DNA of 64,000 nt from Streptomyces sp. NL15-2K (GCF_030551255.1 NZ_CP130630.1:11779001-11843000); one strand, 5' to 3'; numbered from the stretch's first letter, positions 7,842-18,400 are shown. The notes: generated by a model not told the origin, from the letters alone. Numbers and translations: made by a program.

Positions 7842-9635
7842 TCAGTCGGCCGACGGCGTCCACCCCGCCCCCTCGATCCGCGCCGCGTCCGCAGGGCGTG
7901 CTTCGTCGAACAGAACGCCGTCGGCCGTGGCGACGCGCAGCCCGTCGACGTACGCCCCCCGGCCGACGTACTGGCGGTCGGTCGCGTACCGCCAGCGCAG
8001 TGTGAGCCCGCGGGCGGCCGGGAGGTCCGCCGTCAGCCGGTGCCAGACGCGGCCGGAGAATCCGGTGACCGAGCCCGCCGGGTTTCGGCGCGGCTCTTCG
8101 CCCCGGCGCGTGGTGGTGAACGGGACGGGCCGCCAGGTGTCACCCTCGTCGGCCGAGGCCTCCAGGGTGAGCGCGTCCGACCGGGGTTCGGTGTCCCACC
8201 ACAGCGCGCAGCGCAGCCGTGCGTCGCCGGACGACGTGTCCAACGCGGGCAGCGTGAGCGTGGCGGTGGTGGCGCTCGCCGTCCCGGAGAACCAGGCGGT
8301 ACGTCCGTGCGCCGGGCGGACCGGTACGGCGCGGGCCAGGTGGTTGGCCGCGGCGACCCGGGGAGCCGAGCCCGAGCGCCAACTGCGCACGGGATGGACG
8401 GAGTTGCCGAGGACGACGAGGAAGGAGTCGGTCGTCGGGTCCAGCACCAGCGAGGTGCCGGTGAAGCCGGTGTGCCCCGCCGTGCGCGGGGTGGCCATCG
8501 CGCCCATGTACCAGTGCTGGTAGAGCTCGAAGCCGAGACCGTGCTCGTCGCCGGGGAAAGCCGTGTTGAAGTCGGTGAACATCAGCTCCACCGACTCGGG
8601 TCGGAGGATCCGGGCCCGGCCGTGGACACCGCCGTTGAGCAGCGTCCGGCCGAGTACGGCCAGGTCCCAGGCGCTCGAGAACACACCCGCGTGGCCCGCG
8701 ACCCCGCCGAGACTGAAGGCGTTCTCGTCGTGCACCTCACCCCACACCAGCCCCCGGTCGAGGCCCGACCACGGCTTGCGTGCGTCCTCGGTGGCGGCGA
8801 TCTTCGGCTTCCACGAGGCGGGCGGGTTGTAGCGGGTGCGGCGCAGGCCGAGCGGAGCGGTGACCTCGTCGTGGAGGAGGGTGTCCAGGGTGCGGCCCGT
8901 GATCCGCTCCAGCACCAACTGGAGCGAGATCAGGTTCAGGTCCGAGTAGAGGTAGGCGGAGCCGGGCGGGTTGAGGGGCGCCTCCTTCCAGATGAGCTGG
9001 AGCTTCTCCTCGTACGTCGGCGCGTTGTACAGCGGGATCCACGCCCGGAACCCCGAGGTGTGTGTGAGGAGCTGACGGATCGTGATGTCCTGCTTGCCCG
9101 CACCGCCGAACTCCGGGAGATGCGCGGCGACCCTTCCCTCCAGCTTCAGTGCGCCCCGCTCGATCTGCTGCACGGCGAGGATCGAGGTGAACAGCTTCGA
9201 CACCGAGGCCAGGTCGAAGACGGTGTCCTCCGCCATGGGAATCCGCTCGTCGGCCGGGAACTCGACGCCGGTGTCGGTCTTCTCGTCGTACGTCTGGTAT
9301 CGCACGGCCATGCCGATCGGCTGGTGCAGAGCCACGGTGCCGCCACGTCCGGCGAGCAGGACGGCGCCCGCGTACCAGGGGTGCTGGGGCGAGGGGCCGA
9401 GGAACGCCTGTGCGTCGGTGACGAGTTGACGCAGGTGGGCGGGGAGCAGTCCGGCGCGTTCGGGGGAGCCGTGGCGCAGGGTGGGGTGCGTGGTCGCCGG
9501 GCCGGCGGCCGCCGGCCCGGCCGGGAAGGGGGCGATGGCGAGGGCGCCGCCCAGAGTGAGGGCCCTGCGGCCCAGTTGGCGGCGCGTCAGCGCGCGCAGC
9601 TCGCCCGTCTCTCTGTCCGCTGCGTCTTCCGTCAT
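7842..9635 (-). CDS. Secreted serine hydrolase (class C beta-lactamase/esterase fold)
   Basis: This 597-residue protein carries a Tat-type leader (RRQLGRRALTLGG, Arg18-Arg19) ending near AAAG, so it is probably exported folded. The beta-lactamase-type domain has the SVSK nucleophile motif (Ser144, Lys147), Y230-S-D as the YxN-equivalent, and HTG in AGHTGFTG in place of KTG. These features indicate a penicillin-binding-protein-like esterase or peptidase rather than a true beta-lactamase. The C-terminal third, from about residue 440, looks like a beta-sandwich accessory domain. It is divergent from the nitronate monooxygenase gene across 163 bases. Confidence 0.87.
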   Translation of the reverse strand: MTEDAADRETGELRALTRRQLGRRALTLGGALAIAPFPAGPAAAGPATTHPTLRHGSPERAGLLPAHLRQLVTDAQAFLGPSPQHPWYAGAVLLAGRGGTVALHQPIGMAVRYQTYDEKTDTGVEFPADERIPMAEDTVFDLASVSKLFTSILAVQQIERGALKLEGRVAAHLPEFGGAGKQDITIRQLLTHTSGFRAWIPLYNAPTYEEKLQLIWKEAPLNPPGSAYLYSDLNLISLQLVLERITGRTLDTLLHDEVTAPLGLRRTRYNPPASWKPKIAATEDARKPWSGLDRGLVWGEVHDENAFSLGGVAGHAGVFSSAWDLAVLGRTLLNGGVHGRARILRPESVELMFTDFNTAFPGDEHGLGFELYQHWYMGAMATPRTAGHTGFTGTSLVLDPTTDSFLVVLGNSVHPVRSWRSGSAPRVAAANHLARAVPVRPAHGRTAWFSGTASATTATLTLPALDTSSGDARLRCALWWDTEPRSDALTLEASADEGDTWRPVPFTTTRRGEEPRRNPAGSVTGFSGRVWHRLTADLPAARGLTLRWRYATDRQYVGRGAYVDGLRVATADGVLFDEARPADAARIEGAGWTPSAD

Positions 9636-9739
9636 GGTGAACCTCCCGCTGCCTGAAAGTATCTTTCCGGGATCACCTTGCGGTGTGAAACTTTTATGTC
9701 AGGTGTGCGGTGTGTCAATGGAGTCTGCGGTCGACGAAA

Positions 9740-9756
9740 TCTGACGGAGCATCAGA
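9740..9756. promoter_or_regulatory. Operator-like palindrome, copy 1
   Basis: The sequence TCTGAC-N5-ATCAGA forms an almost perfect 17-bp palindrome 43 bases before the nitronate monooxygenase ATG. It is flanked by GAAA on the left and AAAAACTCTT on the right. The same palindrome with the same flanks occurs before the EchA19-like gene at 24737-24753. This suggests one regulator, perhaps of the TetR type, controlling both acyl-CoA loci; the regulator's identity is unknown. Confidence 0.55.
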
Positions 9757-9798
9757 AAAACTCTTCCGTCGTCCGGAGGACTGCGGCATCCTGCGCCC

Positions 9799-10908
9799 AT
9801 GCAGACGGAGCTGAGCAAGAAACTGGGAGTCGAGCACGCCGTCTTCGGCTTCACGCCGTTCCCCGCCGTCGCGGCGGCCATCAGCCGGGCCGGCGGTTTC
9901 GGAGTGCTCGGCGCGGTCCGCTACACGGCCCCCGACGACCTCAAACGCGACCTCGACTGGGTCGAGGCACACGTGGACGGCAGGCCGTACGGCCTGGACG
10001 TCGTCATGCCCGCGAAGAAGGTGGAAGGCGTCAGCGAGGCCGACGTCGAGGCGATGATCCCCGAAGGGCACCGGCAGTTCGTCCAGGACACCCTCGCCAA
10101 GCACGGCGTGCCCGAACTGGCCGAGGGCGAGGCGTCCGGCTGGCGCATCACCGGATGGATGGAGCAGGTGGCCCGCAACCAGCTCGACGTCGCCTTCGAC
10201 TATCCGATCAAGCTGCTCGCCAACGCGCTCGGCTCCCCGCCCGCCGACGTGATCGCCCGCGCGCACGACCGCCGCGTCCTCGTCGCCGCGCTCGCGGGCA
10301 GCGCCCGGCACGCGCGCAAGCACAAGGAAGCCGGCATCGACATCGTCGTCGCCCAGGGGTACGAGGCCGGCGGACACACCGGCGAGATCGCCTCCATGGT
10401 GCTCACGCCCGAGGTCGTCGACGCCGTCGACCCGCTGCCCGTGCTGGCCGCCGGGGGCATCGGCAGCGGTCAGCAGGTGGCGGCCGCTTTCGCGCTCGGC
10501 GCCCAGGGGGTGTGGCTGGGCTCCATATGGCTGACCACCACAGAGGCCGACATGCACTCGCCCGCCCTGACCCGCAAACTGCTCGCCGCCGGCTCCGGCG
10601 ACACCGTCCGCTCCCGTGCCCTGACCGGAAAACCCGCACGTCAGCTGCGCACCGAGTGGACCGACGCCTGGGACGACCCGGAGGGACCCGGCACCCTCCC
10701 CATGCCCTTGCAGGGCCTGCTCGTCGCGGAGGCCGTCTCACGGATCCAGAAGTACGAGGTCGAGCCCCTGCTGGGCACGCCCGTCGGCCAGATCGTCGGC
10801 CGGATGACCAGCGAACGCAGCGTCCAGGCCGTCTTCGACGACCTCACCCGCGGCTTCGAGCGGGCCGTCGACCGCGTCAACCGCATCGCCGGAAGGAGCG
10901 GCCAGTGA
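9799..10908 (+). CDS. Nitronate monooxygenase / 2-nitropropane dioxygenase-like flavoenzyme
   Basis: A 369-residue FMN-dependent TIM-barrel protein of the NPD/nitronate monooxygenase family. The N-terminal HAVFGFTPFPAVAAAISRAGG, the phosphate-binding GYEAGGHTGEI segment (about residue 188), and the AAGGIGSGQQVAAAFALGAQG stretch that grips FMN are all present. Actinobacterial relatives often sit in lipid or sterol catabolic clusters, and this one is translationally coupled to an acyl-CoA ligase (GTGA overlap). It may therefore be an enoyl- or nitro-compound reductase in that pathway rather than a nitroalkane-detoxifying enzyme. The start is the ATG at 9799, just after the operator-like palindrome. 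Confidence 0.87.
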   Translation: MQTELSKKLGVEHAVFGFTPFPAVAAAISRAGGFGVLGAVRYTAPDDLKRDLDWVEAHVDGRPYGLDVVMPAKKVEGVSEADVEAMIPEGHRQFVQDTLAKHGVPELAEGEASGWRITGWMEQVARNQLDVAFDYPIKLLANALGSPPADVIARAHDRRVLVAALAGSARHARKHKEAGIDIVVAQGYEAGGHTGEIASMVLTPEVVDAVDPLPVLAAGGIGSGQQVAAAFALGAQGVWLGSIWLTTTEADMHSPALTRKLLAAGSGDTVRSRALTGKPARQLRTEWTDAWDDPEGPGTLPMPLQGLLVAEAVSRIQKYEVEPLLGTPVGQIVGRMTSERSVQAVFDDLTRGFERAVDRVNRIAGRSGQ

Positions 10909-12473
10909 CGAGCACACCACCGCCGGGATTCTGGGCCCAGGCCACCGCCGACCCCGACCGTACGGTCCTCATCGCGCCGGACGGCGAGCAGTGGACCGCC
11001 GGCCGCCTGCACGGCGCCGCCAACCGGCTCGTGCACGGCCTGCGTACCGCCGGCCTCGAACGCGGTGACGCCTTCGCGGTCGTCCTGCCCAACGGACCCG
11101 AGTTCTTCACCGCGTACCTCGCCGCCACCCAGGCCGGGTTCTACCTCGTCCCCGTCAACCACCACCTCGTCGGCCCCGAGATCGCCTGGATCGTCGCTGA
11201 CTCCGGCGCCAAGGTGCTCCTCGCCCACGAGCGCTTCGCCGGCCCCGCGCGCCACGCCGCCGACGAGGCCGGCCTCCCGGCCACCCACCGGTACGCGGTC
11301 GGCACGGTCGAGGGCTTCCGGCCGTACGCCGAACTCCTCGACGGGCACCCCGAGTCGGCGCCCGCCGACCGCACCCTCGGCTGGGTCATGAACTACACCT
11401 CGGGCACCACCGGCCGCCCGCGCGGCATCCGGCGCCCGCTGCCCGGCAAACCTCCCGAGGAGGCCTACCTCGGCGGTTTCCTCGGCATCTTCGGCATCCG
11501 CCCCTTCGACGACAACGTGCACCTCGTCTGCTCGCCGCTCTACCACACCGCCGTACTCCAGTTCGCGGGCGCGTCCCTGCACATCGGCCACCGCCTGGTC
11601 CTGATGGACAAGTGGACACCTCAGGAGATGCTCCGCCTCATCGACACCCACCGGTGCACCCACACCCACATGGTCCCGACCCAGTTCCACCGTCTGCTGG
11701 CGCTCCCGGAGGAGACCCGGGCCCGCTACGACGTCTCGTCCATGCGCCACGCCATCCACGGCGCCGCCCCCTGCCCCGACCATGTGAAGCGGGCGATGCT
11801 CGACTGGTGGGGCCCCTGCGTGGAGGAGTACTACGCGGCCAGCGAGGGCGGCGGAGCCTTCGCCACCGCCGAGGACTGGCTGAAGAAACCCGGCACCGTC
11901 GGCAAGGCCTGGCCCATCAGCGAACTTGCGATCTTCGACGACGACGGCAACCGGCTCCCGCCCGGCGAACTCGGCACCGTCTACCTGAAGATGAACACCG
12001 GCGGCTTCGCGTACCACAAGGACGAGGCCAAGACGAAGCAGAACCGCATCGGCGACTTCTTCACCGTCGGAGACCTCGGACTGCTGGACGAGGACGGCTA
12101 TCTCTTCCTCCGCGACCGCAAGATCGACATGATCATCTCGGGCGGCGTCAACATCTACCCGGCCGAGATCGAGTCCGTCCTGCTCGCCCACCCCGCCGTC
12201 GCCGACGCCGCCGCCTTCGGCATTCCGCACGACGACTGGGGGGAGGAGGTCAAGGCCGTCGTCGAACCGGCCCCCGGCCACGAACCCGGCCCCGCCCTCG
12301 CCGCCGCGATCCTCGACCACTGCGCCGAGCGACTCGCGGGCTACAAGCGGCCCAAGAGCGTCGACTTCATCTCCGAGCTGCCCCGCGACCCCAACGGCAA
12401 GCTGTACAAGCGACGGCTGCGGGAGCCGTACTGGGAAGGCCGCACCGCCCGGGAAGGTGCCCCGCCGCGCTGA
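10905..12473 (+). CDS. Acyl-CoA synthetase (AMP-forming, FadD-like)
   Basis: This 522-residue ANL-superfamily ligase has the AMP-binding P-loop YTSGTTGRPRG near residue 163, the EYYAASEGGG A5-type motif, the GDLG/DRKIDMIISGG hinge, and the C-terminal catalytic Lys in PNGKLYKR. It should activate a carboxylic acid to its CoA thioester through an adenylate. The GTG start at 10905 overlaps the upstream stop by four bases and is preceded by GGAAGGAG, so the two genes form an operon. The chain-length or ring substrate cannot be told from sequence alone. Confidence 0.9.
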   Translation: MTSTPPPGFWAQATADPDRTVLIAPDGEQWTAGRLHGAANRLVHGLRTAGLERGDAFAVVLPNGPEFFTAYLAATQAGFYLVPVNHHLVGPEIAWIVADSGAKVLLAHERFAGPARHAADEAGLPATHRYAVGTVEGFRPYAELLDGHPESAPADRTLGWVMNYTSGTTGRPRGIRRPLPGKPPEEAYLGGFLGIFGIRPFDDNVHLVCSPLYHTAVLQFAGASLHIGHRLVLMDKWTPQEMLRLIDTHRCTHTHMVPTQFHRLLALPEETRARYDVSSMRHAIHGAAPCPDHVKRAMLDWWGPCVEEYYAASEGGGAFATAEDWLKKPGTVGKAWPISELAIFDDDGNRLPPGELGTVYLKMNTGGFAYHKDEAKTKQNRIGDFFTVGDLGLLDEDGYLFLRDRKIDMIISGGVNIYPAEIESVLLAHPAVADAAAFGIPHDDWGEEVKAVVEPAPGHEPGPALAAAILDHCAERLAGYKRPKSVDFISELPRDPNGKLYKRRLREPYWEGRTAREGAPPR

Positions 12474-12572
12474 CGCCGATTGGCGCGACGGGTTCGCGGC
12501 GGAGTTCACTGGTGCACGACCGCACACTGAAAGTGAGCACCGCCCACCGAACGACTGGGAAGGACACGGGAA

Positions 12573-13439
12573 TTGGAAACCCCGGCATCGGCGACCGAGC
12601 AGTTCGAGTCCCTCCGCCCCCTGCTGCTCGGCCTCGCCTACCGGCTGCTCGGCAGCATGAAGGACGCCGAGGGCGTCGTCCAGGACGCCCATCCGCGGTG
12701 GCAGGGCGCCGACCGCACCGGGATCCGGGAACCCCGGGTCTTCCTCATCACCGTGGTCACAGGGCTCGCCCTCGACCGGCTGCGATCGGCGCGGGCGACC
12801 CGCGAGGCGTACACCGGGCCCTGGCTGCCCGATCCCGTGGCCACCGACGTGCTCGGCCCGCTGGACAGGGCCGGGCTGCGGGACACCGTCGGCTACTCCA
12901 CCGTCCACCTGATGGAGCGTCTGTCACCCCCGGAACGCGCGGTCGTCGTGCTGCGGGAAGGCTTCGAGCTGTCGTACGGCGAGATCGCCCGCATCCTCGA
13001 CACCACCGTGACGAGCTGCCGTCAGATGCACATCCGCTCCGGGCGGCGGCTCGCCGCCGGGCGTAACCGGTTCACGCTTTCGGACGAAGACCACGCCAAA
13101 CTGCTGACCCGGTTCCTGGAGGCCGCGCAGAGCGGCGATCTGGCCGGTCTGACCGAGCTGCTGGCCGAGGACGTCGTCGCTTGGAACGACGGCGGCGGCA
13201 AGGTCAGGGCGGCCCCGTGGCCGGTCGAGGGCCGCGACCAGGTCGTGGCGTTCATCGCCGGCCAGATCACCCGCCACCCGCTCGGCGCGCCGCGCCGCGT
13301 GGACGTCAACGGCCGGCCCGCCGCCGCCCTCGCGATCGACGGCATCGACCAGGTCGTGATGATCGACGTGCGCGACGGCCGGATCGACGGCATCTACGCC
13401 GTGCTCAACCCGGACAAGCTCGGCCACATCACGACCTGA
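12573..13439 (+). CDS. ECF41-family RNA polymerase sigma factor (SigJ-like)
   Basis: This 288-residue sigma factor has sigma2 and sigma4 regions plus a SnoaL/NTF2-like C-terminal domain. Three ECF41 hallmarks are visible: WLPDP at 84-88 in the inter-domain linker, DGGGK at 206-210, and NPDKL at 279-283. In this family the C-terminal domain replaces a separate anti-sigma factor and tunes activity. The TTG at 12573 follows GGGAAGGA and is the best start. ECF41 genes usually neighbour a carboxymuconolactone decarboxylase, oxidoreductase or epimerase gene; none is adjacent here. I found no TGTCACA-type promoter directly upstream. A matching promoter lies at 48347-48374. Confidence 0.92.
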   Translation: METPASATEQFESLRPLLLGLAYRLLGSMKDAEGVVQDAHPRWQGADRTGIREPRVFLITVVTGLALDRLRSARATREAYTGPWLPDPVATDVLGPLDRAGLRDTVGYSTVHLMERLSPPERAVVVLREGFELSYGEIARILDTTVTSCRQMHIRSGRRLAAGRNRFTLSDEDHAKLLTRFLEAAQSGDLAGLTELLAEDVVAWNDGGGKVRAAPWPVEGRDQVVAFIAGQITRHPLGAPRRVDVNGRPAAALAIDGIDQVVMIDVRDGRIDGIYAVLNPDKLGHITT

Positions 13440-13446
13440 CGACGGC

Positions 13447-13476
13447 TGTGGTCCCGCCACATATGGCGGGACCACA
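13447..13476. terminator. Perfect stem-loop terminator after the ECF41 gene
   Basis: Thirteen base pairs with a CATA tetraloop: the arms at 13447-13459 and 13464-13476 are perfectly complementary. It lies just past the sigma factor stop at 13437-13439 and separates it from the next ligase gene. Confidence 0.85.
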
Positions 13477-13554
13477 AGGTCATCGGTCGCGCACGCGGAC
13501 GCGGCTCTTTCCGGTGCTTGACCTCTCTCCGCCCCCGCCCGAGGATCATGTGTC

Positions 13555-15075
13555 ATGACGCCTGGACACGGCAGCACGGTCGACGGGGTACTGCGACGCA
13601 GCGCCCGGCGCACCCCGGCACGCGTCGCGGTGGAATACGCCGACCGCTCCTGGACATACGAGGAACTCGACGAGGCCGTCTCCCGTGCGGCCACCCTCCT
13701 GCGCGACCAGGGCCTCGCTCCCGGCGACCGCGTCGGCGCCTACGGCCACAACTCCGACGCGTACCTGATCGGCTTCCTCGCCTGCGCCCGCGCCGGCCTG
13801 GTGCACGTGCCGGTCAACCAGAACCTGACCGGCGACGACCTCGCCTACATCGTGGGCCAATCCGGCAGCTCCCTGGTCCTCGCCGACCCGGACCTGGCCG
13901 GACAACTCCCCGACGACGTCCGTACGTTGACCCTGCGCGACGCCGACGGCTCACTGCTGGCACGGCTGCCCGAAGCGCCCCCGTACGACGGCCCGGAGCC
14001 ACGCAGCGAGGACCTGGTCCAGCTGCTGTACACCTCCGGTACGACAGCCCTGCCGAAGGGCGCGATGATGACGCACCGCGCCCTGGTCCACGAGTACCTG
14101 AGCGCGATCACCGCCCTCGACCTCAGCGCGGGCGACCGGCCGGCGCACTCGCTGCCGCTGTACCACTCGGCGCAGATGCACGTGTTCCTGCTGCCGTACC
14201 TCGCCGTCGGGGCGACCAACGTCATCCTCGACGCGCCGGACGGCGACCGGCTCTTCGACCTGATCGAAACCGGCCGCGCGGACAGCCTGTTCGCCCCGCC
14301 CACGGTGTGGATCGCCCTGTCCAACCGCCCCGACTTCACCACCCGTGACCTGAGCGGACTGCGTAAGGCGTATTACGGCGCGTCGATCATGCCGGTGCCC
14401 GTCCTGGAGCGCCTGCGGGAACGCCTCCCGAAGCTGGCCTTCTACAACTGCTTCGGCCAGAGCGAGATCGGCCCGCTGGCCACCGTCCTCGCCCCCGACG
14501 AACACAAGGGCCGCATGGACTCCTGCGGCCGCACCGTCCTCTTCGTCGACGCCCGCGTGGTCGACGAGGACGGCAAGGACGTGCCCGACGGCACACCCGG
14601 TGAAATCGTCTACCGCTCCCCGCAGTTGTGCGAGGGCTACTGGGACAAGCCCGAGGAGACGGCCGAGGCCTTCCGTGACGGCTGGTTCCACTCCGGGGAC
14701 CTCGCGGTGCGCGACGCCCACGGCTACTTCACCATCGTCGACCGGGTGAAGGACGTCATCAACTCCGGTGGCGTCCTGGTCGCCTCACGGCAGGTGGAGG
14801 ACGCGCTGTACACCCACGAGGCCGTCGCCGAGGTCGCCGTGATCGGCCTGCCCGACGAGCGGTGGATCGAGGCCGTCACGGCGGTCGTCGTCCCGCGCGG
14901 CGAGGTCACGGAAGAGGCCCTCGTCGCCCACGCCCGCGAGAAGCTCTCCCACTTCAAGGCGCCGAAGCGGGTGGTGTTCGTGGACGAACTGCCCCGCAAC
15001 GCGAGCGGGAAGATTCTCAAGCGGGAACTGCGGGAACGCTTCGGGGGCGGGCCGGGACTTGTAGCATCCGGTTAG
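13555..15075 (+). CDS. Acyl-CoA synthetase (AMP-forming, FadD-like)
   Basis: A 506-residue ANL-superfamily acid-CoA ligase. Its AMP-binding signature LLYTSGTTALPKGAMM falls near residues 157-172, followed by NCFGQSEIGP, GDLAVRDAHGY, and a C-terminal catalytic Lys in NASGKILKRELRE. It has no membrane segment. It is flanked by terminators or gaps and is probably transcribed on its own after the perfect stem-loop at 13447-13476. It differs clearly from the other two FadD-like ligases in this window, so a separate substrate is likely. Confidence 0.9.
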   Translation: MTPGHGSTVDGVLRRSARRTPARVAVEYADRSWTYEELDEAVSRAATLLRDQGLAPGDRVGAYGHNSDAYLIGFLACARAGLVHVPVNQNLTGDDLAYIVGQSGSSLVLADPDLAGQLPDDVRTLTLRDADGSLLARLPEAPPYDGPEPRSEDLVQLLYTSGTTALPKGAMMTHRALVHEYLSAITALDLSAGDRPAHSLPLYHSAQMHVFLLPYLAVGATNVILDAPDGDRLFDLIETGRADSLFAPPTVWIALSNRPDFTTRDLSGLRKAYYGASIMPVPVLERLRERLPKLAFYNCFGQSEIGPLATVLAPDEHKGRMDSCGRTVLFVDARVVDEDGKDVPDGTPGEIVYRSPQLCEGYWDKPEETAEAFRDGWFHSGDLAVRDAHGYFTIVDRVKDVINSGGVLVASRQVEDALYTHEAVAEVAVIGLPDERWIEAVTAVVVPRGEVTEEALVAHAREKLSHFKAPKRVVFVDELPRNASGKILKRELRERFGGGPGLVASG

Positions 15076-15095
15076 CGCGGCACGAGGGGGGAATC

Positions 15096-15407
15096 GTGAT
15101 CGAACTGTCCGACATGATCCGTGAGTTGCGGGGCCAGCTGACAGCCTCGTTGCAGGACGGTGCCGATGAGGCGATCCGTTTCGAACTCGGCCCGGTCGAG
15201 ATCGAGGCGACCGTCGCCGTCAGCCGTGAGGCGGGCGCGGACAGCAAGGTACGGCTGTGGGTCGTCGATGCCGGGGCGAGCGGGAAGTACGCGCACGCGC
15301 AGACGCAGCGGATCAAGGTCGAGCTGACGCCCAAGGCGGTACCGCCGGACGGCGGGCCGCCGCAGCCCGCCCTGATCGCGGGCGACGAGGTCGACAACGA
15401 ACGCTGA
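15096..15407 (+). CDS. Trypco2 family protein (trypsin-co-occurring domain 2)
   Basis: A 103-residue protein that starts IELSDMIRELRGQLTASL and continues with FELGPVEIEATVAVSREA, VRLWVVDAG and a TQRIKVEL strand. This is the layout of the trypco2 domain, a small family that sits beside or is fused to trypsin-like proteases in predicted NTP-dependent conflict systems of multicellular bacteria. The GTG at 15096 follows GGGGGG. The gene ends ten bases before the giant protease/NB-ARC gene, so the two should be co-transcribed. The protein may be an adaptor, substrate or inhibitor of the protease domain; this is inference. Confidence 0.8.
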   Translation: MIELSDMIRELRGQLTASLQDGADEAIRFELGPVEIEATVAVSREAGADSKVRLWVVDAGASGKYAHAQTQRIKVELTPKAVPPDGGPPQPALIAGDEVDNER

Positions 15408-15417
15408 CGGACAGCAC

Positions 15418-18400
15418 ATGGGGGTTGATCGTGGGCTGATACCGGAGCGGGCCGCCGAGATCATCGTCCGTCGGCGGCACGGCAGGAACCGCCGTGGCTC
15501 GGGGTATCTCGTCGCGCCCGGGAGGGTGCTGACCGCAGCGCACGTCGTCAAGGGCGCGGTGAGCGTCCGCGTGCGCTTCCAGGCCGACCGGCCGGGGGAG
15601 CGGACGATCGAGGCGAGCGTGGTGTGGCGGCACGTCGGTGTCGACGCCGCCGTCCTCGCGCTCCAGGGCGTCCCAGTCGGCGTGGAGGAGGACGTCGCAC
15701 CCGTCCGGTTCGGACAGGTCAGTGAATGGGACAGGGTGGTACGGTGCACCGCCCTGGGCTTTCCGCGCTTCAAGCTGCGTACGCATCCCGACGGGTCACG
15801 CTATCGGGACTCCGAGCACGTGCACGCGACCTGCGCGCTTTTGTCCAACCGTCGCGAGGGCACACTCGACCTGAAGGTCGACTCGCCACCCGACGACGAT
15901 CCGGACCAGGACCCGTGGGAAGGAATGTCCGGCGCAGCGGTGTTCTGCAACGGCCACCTCGTCGGAGTCGTCTCCCTCCATCACCGTACCGACGGGCGGG
16001 GCCGAATCGCCGCGAGGCGGGTCGACCGTTGGACCGAGAAGCTGACGAAGGCCCAATCGGCGGCGCTCACCCACGCCTTGGGAGGGTGGCTGGACCTCTC
16101 TCGATTGCCCGACAGTGTTCGGCCCACCTCCACCGGCGCGGCACCAGGAGATCTCCGGTCTCCGGATGTGACCGTCGGACCCTACGGGCAGGCGCGCGTG
16201 ACGGCCGGGCCCTCCGACGGGGCACCCATGCCCCTGGGGCTGCCGGGCCGCCAGGTCAGCGACGACCAACTGCGGGGACGCGACGCGCTGGTCGCCGAGC
16301 TGACGGACGCGGTGCGTCGGCGCGCCGACGGCGATCCGTCCGTATCGGGCGTATGGGTCCTGTCCGGGATGGGCGGGAGCGGAAAGACGACCGTCGCACT
16401 CGAAGCCGCACACCGGCTGAAGCGTCAGGTCAGGCACGTGTGGTGGGTGTCGGCAGCACAAGTCGGGGACTTCGTCGCGACACTGCGGGCGGTCGCATAT
16501 GCGGCGGGCGCCCGGGAGGCCGAATTCTCCGGTCGTCACCCGGCGGATGTGTTGTGGGACCGTCTCAACGCCCTCACCACCCCGTGGCTCCTGATCATGG
16601 ACAACGTCGATGACCCCTCTGTGCTGGAGGTACATCCGGAGGCGAGGGGCAGCGGATGGCTGCGACAGCCGGCGGGACCGCAGGGAACCGTGCTGATCAC
16701 CAGCCGCCTGTCACGCGCCGAGTTCTGGGCGGTGGACGGCGTCCATATGATCGCCGTCGATGTCCTCTCCACCGCCGACGGGGCCAGGGTGCTGTGTGAC
16801 CTGGCGCCCACCGCGGGAGATGAGGAGGAGGCCTGCGACCTCGCCGAACACCTGGGAGGTCTGCCGCTGGCGCTCAACCTCGCAGGGTCCTACTTGAAGA
16901 AGGCGGGGGAGAAGACCTCGGTCCTGCCGCACAGGACATTCACTGACTACCGCCGCCAGTTCGAGGCCCTCCTGGCAACGGCGGCGTCGGATCCGGACAT
17001 GGACGGGGGAAGCCGCCGCACCATCCCGACCACGTACGAGCTTTCCCTCGGTCTGTTGGACGGCGGACGCACCAAACTGGCCCGCCCGCTCCTGCGGCTG
17101 CTGTGCGCTCTCGGCCCGACCCGCATTCCCCATGAAAAGCCTCTCGATCTTCTCGATCAGGAACTGCTTGCGACCAGCGGACTCTTCGAGCATGTGACGC
17201 ACGAGCGCCTTCAGGATGCCCTGGACGGGCTCAGCGGGCTGAACCTCATCCGGTTCGTGGACACAGCCGGCGCCCAGGAGACACCCGACGAGGGGCCGAC
17301 GACGTGGATCTCCATTCACCCGGTGATCCGTGCAGCCAACCGGCCGCAGCCGGACTTCAGGGCACACAAACCGCTGCTCCTGCGCCTGGTCACGGCTCAG
17401 CTGAACCGGTGCATCGCCACGTTGAACCCGGACACGCCCGAAGACGGGCCGCTGTGGCGGGCGATCGCGCCGCACTGCACCGCCCCTTTGGAACTGCTGC
17501 CCGACGACGACCTGGCGGCCACCGGTGACATGGACGCCGGGCTGGTCGTCGAGGTCACCGAGCCCGCTGTGCGGGCCGCGGAGTACCACCGCCACCTGGG
17601 CATGTACGGCGAGGCCGTCACCGAGCTCACCGCAGTCAGCCGGATCCGGGCGCGCGCGCTGGGTGACGACGCTCCCGCCACGATCGTCAGCCGACTGCGC
17701 CTGGGCTGGATGCTGCGCGACCACGGCTCCCTCAGGGAGGCCGACCAGCTGTACCAGGAGGTGGTACGGCACTGCGAGCGCGCCCTGCCGGACGGTCATC
17801 CGTACCTGCAGTCGGCCAGGACCGGCCGTGCCCGTGTGCTGCGGGAGCTGGCGCGATACGAGGAAGCCGAGACCGAGTTGCGTGCGGCGCTCGCCATGCG
17901 CCTGCGCGACTCGCCTGCGAACTCGGTCGGCATTCTGCGTATCCGCCACGACCTGGCGACGCTCGACCACAAGCGGGGGCGACCGAAGGAGGCCGCCACC
18001 GAACTGCGTGACGTCGTCCGGCGGCTCAAAGCACTGACCGGAGACGACGATCTGCTGGCGCTCGCCATGGAAGTCGGACTGGTGCGAGGCTTACGTGACG
18101 CGGGCGACGCCGGCGAAGCGGAGGCGCTGGCGGAGAACGTCGTACGCAGGTACCTCAGGGTCCGCGAATCCGATCACCCCGATGTGCTCCTCGCCCGCCA
18201 CGAACGCGCCCGCCTCCTCCGGGACCGCGAGTCGGACACCGCGTCCCTCGAGCGGGCGCGGGAGGAGCTGACCGATGTCTGGCGCATCAGCGAGAGGCGG
18301 ATCGGACCGGACCATCCGGACACCATCGCCGCCCAGCACGAACTCGCGTCCGTATGGCACCGGCTCGGCCGACCCGACTTCGCAGGGGAGCTCTTTCGGG

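Noticed and set aside
12474..12572. ECF41 autoregulatory promoter
   Set aside because: No TGTCACA-N16/17-CGTC sequence occurs directly upstream of the sigma factor gene.
15060..15417. Possible FxSxx-COOH RiPP precursor near the HExxH domain
   Set aside because: The HExxH family is often linked to such precursors, but I found no short frame with the ending here or at 20683-20716, and no radical SAM gene.
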